DNA of 36,639 bases. It comes from Roseateles sp. (GTDB lineage: Bacteria; Pseudomonadota; Gammaproteobacteria; Burkholderiales; Burkholderiaceae_C). This document shows, one piece after another, positions 31,302 to 36,639 of this stretch (its first letter is position 1; every line of letters starts with the position of its first letter). The notes under the pieces were generated by a model. The model was not told the origin of the DNA. It saw only the letters and a program-made list of their open reading frames with translations, and searched no databases. Where the stretch lies: the NCBI RefSeq assembly GCF_019237615.1, contig NZ_JAFAGT010000051.1, positions 1-36,639 on the forward strand. Reading direction: 5' to 3'. The translations under genes were made by a program, and so were the position numbers.

Positions 31302-32477
31302 ATGAGCAATGCACTGATCGTCTCCACCGCCCGCACCCCGCTGACCAAGAGCTGGAAGGGCGCGTTCAACATGACCCATGGCGCGACGCTGGGCGGCCAT
31401 GCCGTCAAGGCGGCCGTCGAGCGCGCCGGCATCGAGGCCGGCGCCATCGAAGACGTGCTGATGGGCTGCGCCAACCCCGAGGGCGCCACCGGCGCCAACA
31501 TCGCGCGCCAGATCGCGCTGAAAGCCGGCCTGCCGGTCACGGTCTCCGGCGTCACCGTCAACCGCTTCTGCTCCAGTGGCCTGCAGACCATCGCGATGGC
31601 GGCCCAGCGCATCATCGCGGGCGAAGGCGAGGTCTACATCGCAGGCGGCGTGGAGAGCATCTCCTGCGTGCAGCAGGAGATGAACAAGCACATGCTGACG
31701 GATCCGGCGCTGCTGAAGCTCAAGCCCGAGATCTACTGGACCATGCTGCAGACCGCCGAGAACGTGGCCAAGCGTTACAACATCTCGCGCGAGCGCATGG
31801 ACCACTATGGCGCCGGCAGCCAGCAGAAGGCCTGCGCGGCCCAGGCCGCCGGCAAGTTCGCCGACGAGATGATCCCGGTGACGACGACCATGGGCGTGGC
31901 CGACAAGGTCATGGGCCTGATGAGCAAGGAGGTCACCGTCAGCGCCGACGAGGGCCTGCGCGAGGGCACCACCTTCGAGAGCATCAAGGACCTGCGCACG
32001 GCGTTGCCGGGCGGCGTCATCAGCGCTGGCAATGCCAGCCAGTTCAGCGATGGCGCGGGCGCCTGCGCGCTGGTCAGCGAGCAGTACGCGTCCACGCACA
32101 ACCTGAAGCCGCTGGGCCGTTTCCTCGGCTTCGCCGTCGCCGGCTGCGAGCCCGACGAGATGGGCATAGGACCCGTGTTCGCCGTGCCCAAGGTGCTGAA
32201 GAAGCTGGGCCTGACGGTCGCCGACATCGACCTGTGGGAGCTGAACGAGGCCTTCGCGGTGCAGGTGCTGTACTGCGCCGACACGCTGGGCATCCCCATG
32301 GACCGCCTCAACGTCAACGGCGGCGCCATCGCCGTGGGCCACCCCTATGGCGTGTCGGGCCAGCGCCTGACGGGCCACGCCCTCATCGAAGGCAAGCGCC
32401 GCGGCGCCAAGAAGGTGTGCGTGACCATGTGCATCGGCGGCGGCATGGGCGCGGCGGGCGTGTTCGAGGTCCTGTGA
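31302..32477 (+). CDS. Acetyl-CoA acyltransferase (thiolase)
   Basis: 391 residues, type II thiolase completing beta-oxidation by cleaving 3-ketoacyl-CoA to acetyl-CoA. Active-site cysteine in N-R-F-C-S-S-G-L-Q near residue 88, N-E-A-F-A in the middle, G-H-P-Y-G-V-S-G with catalytic His, and [10 protein letters not shown] at the C-terminus. A-R-T-P near the N-terminus is typical. The ATG at 31302 lies 13 bases after the fadB stop with AAGGA upstream. Acts with the FadB-type protein before it, likely as an alpha-beta complex; FadA- or AtoB-type specificity cannot be decided. Confidence 0.93.
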   Translation: MSNALIVSTARTPLTKSWKGAFNMTHGATLGGHAVKAAVERAGIEAGAIEDVLMGCANPEGATGANIARQIALKAGLPVTVSGVTVNRFCSSGLQTIAMAAQRIIAGEGEVYIAGGVESISCVQQEMNKHMLTDPALLKLKPEIYWTMLQTAENVAKRYNISRERMDHYGAGSQQKACAAQAAGKFADEMIPVTTTMGVADKVMGLMSKEVTVSADEGLREGTTFESIKDLRTALPGGVISAGNASQFSDGAGACALVSEQYASTHNLKPLGRFLGFAVAGCEPDEMGIGPVFAVPKVLKKLGLTVADIDLWELNEAFAVQVLYCADTLGIPMDRLNVNGGAIAVGHPYGVSGQRLTGHALIEGKRRGAKKVCVTMCIGGGMGAAGVFEVL

Positions 32478-32893
32478 CCCCTGAGGCCTTCGTCAAGCGC
32501 GGCGCGGAGATCCTCGCCGCGCAGCCCTTCAGCCGCCTGCTCGGCGTGGAGATCGGCGCCGTGGCACCGGGCCGCGTCGAGTTGCGGCTGGCGATGAAGC
32601 CGGAGCTGCTCCAGCAGCATGGCTTCGCGCATGGCGGCGTGCTCAGCTACCTGGCCGACAACGCGCTGACCTTTGCGGGCGGCACGGCGCTGGCGTCCGA
32701 TGCGCTGACCAGCGAGTACAAGATCAATTATTTGCGCCCCGCCGTCGGCGAGCTGTTGATCGCGCGCGCCGAGGCGGTGAACGCGGGGCGCACCCAGGCC
32801 GTCTGCCGCTGCGACGTGTTCGCGGTCAGGGACGGCGTCGAGAAGCTCTGCGCCGTGGCCCAGGGCACCATCGTCAAGCTGACCCAGGACTGA
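32474..32893 (+). CDS. PaaI-like hotdog thioesterase A
   Basis: 139 residues, single hotdog domain with [14 protein letters not shown] (the HGG motif of PaaI thioesterases). It hydrolyses acyl- or aryl-CoA esters, often to rescue trapped CoA. The GTG start at 32474 overlaps the thiolase stop as GTGA. The next gene starts two bases after the stop. First of three hotdog genes in this operon. Confidence 0.86.
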   Translation: MTPEAFVKRGAEILAAQPFSRLLGVEIGAVAPGRVELRLAMKPELLQQHGFAHGGVLSYLADNALTFAGGTALASDALTSEYKINYLRPAVGELLIARAEAVNAGRTQAVCRCDVFAVRDGVEKLCAVAQGTIVKLTQD

Positions 32894-32895
32894 AA

Positions 32896-33321
32896 ATGCA
32901 GGTCGACCTCGACACGCTGCGCGGCTTCTTCCGCTCGGCGCCCTTCATGGCCGACCTGGGCGTGGAGCCCACGGCCGTCGAACCCGGTCGCGTGCGGACC
33001 GGGCTGGCCGTGCAGCCGCGCCACCGCCAGCACACCGGCGTCGTGCATGCCGGCGTCATTGCGGCACTGGCCGACCACACCATGGGCGCGGCGGCCCAGA
33101 CCCTGGCCGCCGACGGCCACTGGGTGCTGACGGCCGAGTTCAAGACCAGCCTGCTGCGCGGCGCCGGCGGCGAGCGGCTGGAATGCGAGGCCTGGGTCGT
33201 CAAGCCCGGCCGGCAAGTCTCCTTCACCGAGGCCGAGGTGTACGCGGTGGCCGGCGGCGAGCGCCGGCTCGTGGCCAAGGCCAGCGGCACGATGGCCGTG
33301 ACCAAGGCGGAACAGCCGTGA
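32896..33321 (+). CDS. PaaI-like hotdog thioesterase B
   Basis: 141 residues, hotdog domain. The motif reads V-V-H-A-G-V-I-A-A-L-A-D-H-T, with HAG instead of the usual HGG, and the general Asp position is kept. The two tandem hotdog genes could form a heteromer or serve different chain types. It starts two bases after thioesterase A and its stop overlaps the acyl-CoA dehydrogenase start by one base (TGATG). Confidence 0.85.
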   Translation: MQVDLDTLRGFFRSAPFMADLGVEPTAVEPGRVRTGLAVQPRHRQHTGVVHAGVIAALADHTMGAAAQTLAADGHWVLTAEFKTSLLRGAGGERLECEAWVVKPGRQVSFTEAEVYAVAGGERRLVAKASGTMAVTKAEQP

Positions 33322-35117
33322 TGCGTGCAACCCTGGAATTCCTGCTCTACGACTGGCTCCGCGCCGAAGACCTGACGGCACGCGAGCGCTTTGCCGACCA
33401 TTCGCGCGAGACCTTCACTGCCGTGCTGGACACCTGCGAGCGCATCGCCCGCGAGAAGTTCGCGCCCAGCTACCGGCTGATGGACACCGAGGAGCCACGC
33501 TTCGACGGCGAGCGCGTGCACCTGCCAGCGGCCACGCTGGAGGCGGTGGACGCGCTGGTCGAGTCCGGCATGCTGGCTGCGACACACGACTACGGCGTGG
33601 GCGGGATGCAGCTGCCCTGCCTTGTCGAGACGGCGGCCAACACCTTCGTCAGCATGACCAACGTCCATGTCGGCTCCTATGCGGTGCTGACGACCTGCAA
33701 CGCCAACCTGTTGATGGAGCATGGCAGCGAGCGCCAGCGCGAGGTGTTCGCCAAGGCGCTGCTGGCCGGCGAGTGGTTCGGCACCATGTGCCTCTCCGAG
33801 CCGCAGGCGGGTTCGTCGCTGTCCGACGTGACGACGCGCGCCGAACTGGAAGACGAGAGTGATCCTCTCGGTGCCCGCTACCGCCTGCGCGGCAACAAGA
33901 TGTGGATCTCGGGCGGCGAGCACGAGCTGCGCGGGAACATCGTCCACCTGGTGCTGGCCAAGATTCCCGGCCCGGACGGCAAGCTGATTCCCGGCACCAG
34001 GGGCATCTCCCTCTTCATCGTGCCCAAGCGCATGGTGGGTGCGGATGGCCAGCTCACCGGCGAGCGCAACGACATCGCGCTGGCCGGCCTCAACCACAAG
34101 CTGGGCCACCGCGGCACCACCAACTGCCTGCTGAACTTCGGCGAGGGCCGCTTCCAGCCGGGTGGCAAGGCCGGTGCCGTGGGCTATCTCGTCGGCAGGC
34201 CCGGCGAGGGCCTGCGCTGCATGTTCTTCATGATGAACGAGATGCGCATCGGCGTCGGCCTGGGCGCGACCATGCTGGGCTACGCGGGCTACGAGGCCAG
34301 CCTGGAGTACGCCAGGCAGCGCCCGCAAGGCCGGCCCATGACGGCGGCAGGCAAGGATGCTGCCAGCCCGCAGCGGCCCATCATCGAGCATGCCGACGTG
34401 CGCCGCATGCTGCTGGCGCAGAAGAGCTACGTCGAAGGCGCGCTGGCCTTCGAGCTCTACTGCGCGCGCCTCGTCGACGAGCTGCACACCGGCGAGGACA
34501 GGGCCGAGGCCCAGGCGTTGCTGGACGTGCTCATTCCCATCGCCAAGAGCTGGCCCAGCGAATGGTGTCTCGAGGCCAACTCGCTGGCCATCCAGGTGCT
34601 GGGTGGCTATGGCTACACGCGCGACTTCCCCGTCGAGCAGCATTGGCGCGACAACCGCCTGAACATGATCCACGAGGGCACGCACGGCATCCAGGCGCTG
34701 GACCTGCTGGGCCGCAAGGTCGTGCAGCAGGGCGGGGCATCGCTCGCGGCGCTGGCCAACCGCGTGCAGGCCACCATAGCCCGTGCGATGCAGACCGACT
34801 GGGCGCCGCTGGCCAACCAGCTCGCCGCGGCCCTCGCCCAGGTGGGGGGTGCCACCAAGAAGGCCTGGAGCAGCGGCGAGCCCGAGGAGGCGCTGGCGAA
34901 CGCGACACCCTATATGCAGGCCTTCGGCCACACCGTGCTGGCCTGGATCTGGCTGGACGTGGTGCTCGCGGTTGAGGGTGACAGCGACTTCGCTCACGGC
35001 AAGCGTGCCGCGGCGCGCTATTTCTTCGCCTACGAGTTGCCCAAGATCGGCGCCTGGCTCGACGTCGTCGCCCGGCGCGAGCCACTGTGCCGCGAGATGA
35101 AAGCCGAGTATTTCTAA
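33321..35117 (+). CDS. Acyl-CoA dehydrogenase, large DmdC-type
   Basis: 598 residues, the size of the DmdC-like class with an extra C-terminal domain, not the 380-residue short-chain class. FAD/substrate regions: M-C-L-S-E-P-Q-A-G-S-S-L-S-D, K-M-W-I-S-G-G-E-H, N-H-K-L-G-H-R-G-T-T-N. The catalytic base Glu is in N-M-I-H-E-G-T-H-G-I-Q-A-L. L-G-G-Y-G-Y-T-R-D-F-P-V-E-Q follows the usual pattern. Oxidises an acyl-CoA to the 2-enoyl-CoA, feeding the FadB-type protein. DmdC itself acts on methylmercaptopropionyl-CoA, but no dmdB or dmdD is nearby, so general or branched acyl-CoA is as likely. The ATG at 33321 is coupled to the preceding stop. Confidence 0.9.
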   Translation: MRATLEFLLYDWLRAEDLTARERFADHSRETFTAVLDTCERIAREKFAPSYRLMDTEEPRFDGERVHLPAATLEAVDALVESGMLAATHDYGVGGMQLPCLVETAANTFVSMTNVHVGSYAVLTTCNANLLMEHGSERQREVFAKALLAGEWFGTMCLSEPQAGSSLSDVTTRAELEDESDPLGARYRLRGNKMWISGGEHELRGNIVHLVLAKIPGPDGKLIPGTRGISLFIVPKRMVGADGQLTGERNDIALAGLNHKLGHRGTTNCLLNFGEGRFQPGGKAGAVGYLVGRPGEGLRCMFFMMNEMRIGVGLGATMLGYAGYEASLEYARQRPQGRPMTAAGKDAASPQRPIIEHADVRRMLLAQKSYVEGALAFELYCARLVDELHTGEDRAEAQALLDVLIPIAKSWPSEWCLEANSLAIQVLGGYGYTRDFPVEQHWRDNRLNMIHEGTHGIQALDLLGRKVVQQGGASLAALANRVQATIARAMQTDWAPLANQLAAALAQVGGATKKAWSSGEPEEALANATPYMQAFGHTVLAWIWLDVVLAVEGDSDFAHGKRAAARYFFAYELPKIGAWLDVVARREPLCREMKAEYF

Positions 35118-35126
35118 GGAGACCAC

Positions 35127-35918
35127 ATGAGCACCAAAGTCCAAGACCTCTTCGACCTGAGCGGCCACGTGGCCCTGGTTACCGGCGGCTCGCGCGGCCT
35201 GGGGCTGCAGATCGCCGAGGCGCTGGGAGATGCCGGCGCCAAGATCATGCTGACCTCGCGCAAGGCGGGCGACCTGGAGGAAGCCGCGGCCCTGCTGCAG
35301 GCCCGCGGCATAGACGCGCGCTGGATCGCCGCCGACGCCGCCAAGGCGGACGAGGCCCAGCGCGTCGTCAACGAAACGATGGAGCGCCTCGGCCAGATCG
35401 ACATCCTCGTCAACAACGCCGGCGCCACCTGGGGCGCCCCGGCCGAGGAGCATCCCATCGAGGCCTGGGACAAGGTCATGGACCTGAACATCCGCAGCCT
35501 GTTCGTCTTCGCGCAGGCGGTGGCCAAGGCCAGCATGATCCCGCGCCGCTCGGGCCGCATCATCAACGTGGCGTCCATCGCCGGCCTGGCCGGCAACACC
35601 GGTGCCATGAAGACCATCGCCTACAACACCAGCAAGGGCGCGGCCGTGAACTTCACGCGCGCGCTGGCCGGCGAGTGGGGCCGCTACGGCATCACCGTCA
35701 ACGCGCTGGCGCCGGGCTTCTTCCCCAGCAGGATGACGCAAGGCCTGCTCAGCACGGTGGGCGCCGACAAGATGGCCGCGCATGCGCCGCTGAACAGGCT
35801 GGGCGACGATGAAGACCTGAAGGGTGCGGCGCTGCTGTTCGCGTCGCGCGCCGGCAAGCACATCACAGGCCAGATCCTGGCGGTGGACGGCGGCGTCAGC
35901 GCCGTTCATGGAAACTGA
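35127..35918 (+). CDS. Short-chain dehydrogenase/reductase
   Basis: 263 residues, classical SDR. NAD(P) site T-G-G-S-R-G-L-G-L near residue 19, N-N-A-G near 93, catalytic S in N-V-A-S-I-A-G and Y-N-T-S-K. Ends with G-Q-I-L-A-V-D-G-G-V. A perfect AAGGAG lies seven bases before the ATG. In an acyl-CoA operon it may act as an alternative 3-hydroxyacyl-CoA or alcohol dehydrogenase; the cofactor and substrate are not decided. The coenzyme loop after strand 2 ends in T-S-R-K, suggesting NADP preference. Confidence 0.92.
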   Translation: MSTKVQDLFDLSGHVALVTGGSRGLGLQIAEALGDAGAKIMLTSRKAGDLEEAAALLQARGIDARWIAADAAKADEAQRVVNETMERLGQIDILVNNAGATWGAPAEEHPIEAWDKVMDLNIRSLFVFAQAVAKASMIPRRSGRIINVASIAGLAGNTGAMKTIAYNTSKGAAVNFTRALAGEWGRYGITVNALAPGFFPSRMTQGLLSTVGADKMAAHAPLNRLGDDEDLKGAALLFASRAGKHITGQILAVDGGVSAVHGN

Positions 35919-35923
35919 GGTCC

Positions 35924-36361
35924 ATGGAGTTTCCTGTCCACATCCCTTTCGTTGAACAACTCGGTCTCACGCTGCATGCCATTGGTGACGGCGAGGCCGA
36001 GTTGCGGCTCAGCATCGTCGAGCAGCACCTGAACTCCTGGCGCGTCGCGCACGGCGGCGTCGTCATGACACTGCTGGACGTCGCCATGGCCCATGCGGCG
36101 CGCAGCGTGCACCGGCATCTGCCGGACCTGGGCCCGGGTGTCGTCACCGTGGAGATGAAGACCAGCTTCATGCGCCCCGGCGAGGGCGAGCTGCGGGCCA
36201 CTGCGAAGCTGCTGCACCGCTCGACGACCATGGCGTTTTGCGAGGGCTCGGTGTTCGGCGCGGACGGCAAGCTCTGCGCCCACGCCACCGGCACCTTCAA
36301 GTACCTGCGCGCGCTGCCGGCCGGCCGACAGCTCAAGCCCTTGGGCGGTGAGGGTGACTGA
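35924..36361 (+). CDS. PaaI-like hotdog thioesterase C
   Basis: 145 residues, hotdog domain with V-A-H-G-G-V-V-M-T-L-L-D-V-A-M (HGG motif plus the usual Asp). It starts five bases after the SDR stop, with TGAGG upstream. Third thioesterase of the operon and last gene before the IS element. Sequence differs clearly from A and B, so not a recent tandem copy. Confidence 0.86.
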   Translation: MEFPVHIPFVEQLGLTLHAIGDGEAELRLSIVEQHLNSWRVAHGGVVMTLLDVAMAHAARSVHRHLPDLGPGVVTVEMKTSFMRPGEGELRATAKLLHRSTTMAFCEGSVFGADGKLCAHATGTFKYLRALPAGRQLKPLGGEGD

Positions 36362-36639
36362 GAGCCTGAGAGTTTTTCTCCACCGCCCTTTGCTGGCACG
36401 AAACTGGCATGTGCTGAGGCATGAGTGATGCCAGGCACCAAGGTGATGCGTCGGCCGGTCTGTTCGAGGACCTGGCGACGGTGGACGAACAACAGCTCAG
36501 GGCGGCGGCGCAGGCCCGGGCCGTGGCTCGGCGCGAAGGCGCGGCGCGGCTGCTGCAACCCAATCGCAAGCAGATCGAGCTGCGGGCCTCGGACCTGGAG
36601 TCGCTGCTGGGCGAGGAGCACCGGGCCCGGCTGGTCTGG
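36362..36639 (+). mobile_element. IS1182-type insertion sequence, left part (cut by window edge)
   Basis: Inferred from the transposase start at 36421. The left inverted repeat should lie in 36362-36420 directly behind the thioesterase C stop, but without the right end it cannot be delimited; the start given is the earliest possible. Confidence 0.5.
36421..36639 (+). CDS. IS1182-family transposase, N-terminal part
   Basis: First 73 codons, continuing past the window. Residues 44-73 read R-L-L-Q-P-N-R-K-Q-I-E-L-R, then D-L-E-S-L-L, then H-R-A-R-L-V-W. This is the conserved N-terminal box of IS1182-type (DDE, formerly IS5-like DUF772) transposases, which recur as L-x-P-N-R-x-Q...H-x-A-R. The ATG at 36421 has GAGG three bases upstream; an internal start nearer the box is possible. 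The catalytic DDE core is outside the window. Confidence 0.75.
   Translation, partial: MSDARHQGDASAGLFEDLATVDEQQLRAAAQARAVARREGAARLLQPNRKQIELRASDLESLLGEEHRARLVW

Noticed and set aside
32874-35909. 1011-codon open frame on the minus strand
   Set aside because: Antisense shadow of the thioesterase, acyl-CoA dehydrogenase and SDR genes, which have full catalytic motifs and overlapping starts and stops.

Overview
The window is a 36.6 kb piece of a very GC-rich chromosome. It resembles a betaproteobacterium of the order Burkholderiales (Roseateles/Rubrivivax/Leptothrix-like). The basis is codon usage, the homogentisate/DUF2783 and ergothioneine gene pairs, LysR-divergent transporter pairs, and the sequence style of the GarD, HmgA and acyl-CoA genes. 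Genes are dense and translationally coupled stops and starts (ATGA, GTGA, TGATG) are common. I saw no rRNA, tRNA, CRISPR array or prophage. One IS1182-type transposase is cut by the right edge.

Layout. Positions 1-2785 (minus) hold a coupled run: LysR regulator, MoeB/ThiF-type adenylyltransferase, LOG-family protein and the start of an arginase. A divergent MFS exporter (2859-4037) pairs with the LysR gene across a 15-base palindrome. A CtpA-type S41 protease (4092-5531, minus) ends at a clear terminator. Positions 5719-9341 (minus) are a two-gene unit, TonB-dependent receptor plus lipoprotein metallophosphatase, with a weak Pho-box-like promoter, so possibly organophosphate scavenging.

Positions 9532-12482 are the remains of a D-galactarate/D-glucarate locus. 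The garD gene is intact. The kdgD gene has lost its central ~150 codons, including the catalytic residues. The GntR/FadR-type regulator carries two independent frameshifts, one lying exactly in a (CGGCG)4 pentanucleotide tract. The inverted-repeat operator in front of garD is still there.

Positions 12492-19115 carry a class II glutamine amidotransferase, a LysR/EamA divergent pair, an aspartyl/asparaginyl (LpxO-like) hydroxylase and a large TonB-dependent receptor with a 472-base AT-rich leader. Positions 19588-25902 form a homogentisate module: a divergent IclR regulator, an MBL-fold protein with an altered metal motif, a 224-base spacer rich in inverted repeats, an MhaA-like FAD hydroxylase, a DUF2783 small protein, hmgA and fahA. 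No maleylacetoacetate isomerase gene is present. Convergent to it are egtB-egtD for ergothioneine, then a VanZ-like protein and a small membrane coiled-coil protein.

Positions 29195-36361 are a seven-gene acyl-CoA degradation operon: FadB-type bifunctional enzyme, thiolase, two PaaI-like thioesterases, DmdC-type acyl-CoA dehydrogenase, SDR and a third thioesterase. It is preceded by a -10 box with a TetR-type palindrome and followed directly by the IS1182 transposase.

The most interesting items are the decaying aldarate locus with its pentanucleotide frameshift tract, the hairpin-rich spacer inside the homogentisate operon, the DUF2783/MBL partners of that operon, and the receptor-phosphatase pair. 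All function calls rest on reading the translated sequences and remembered family features; no database search was run.
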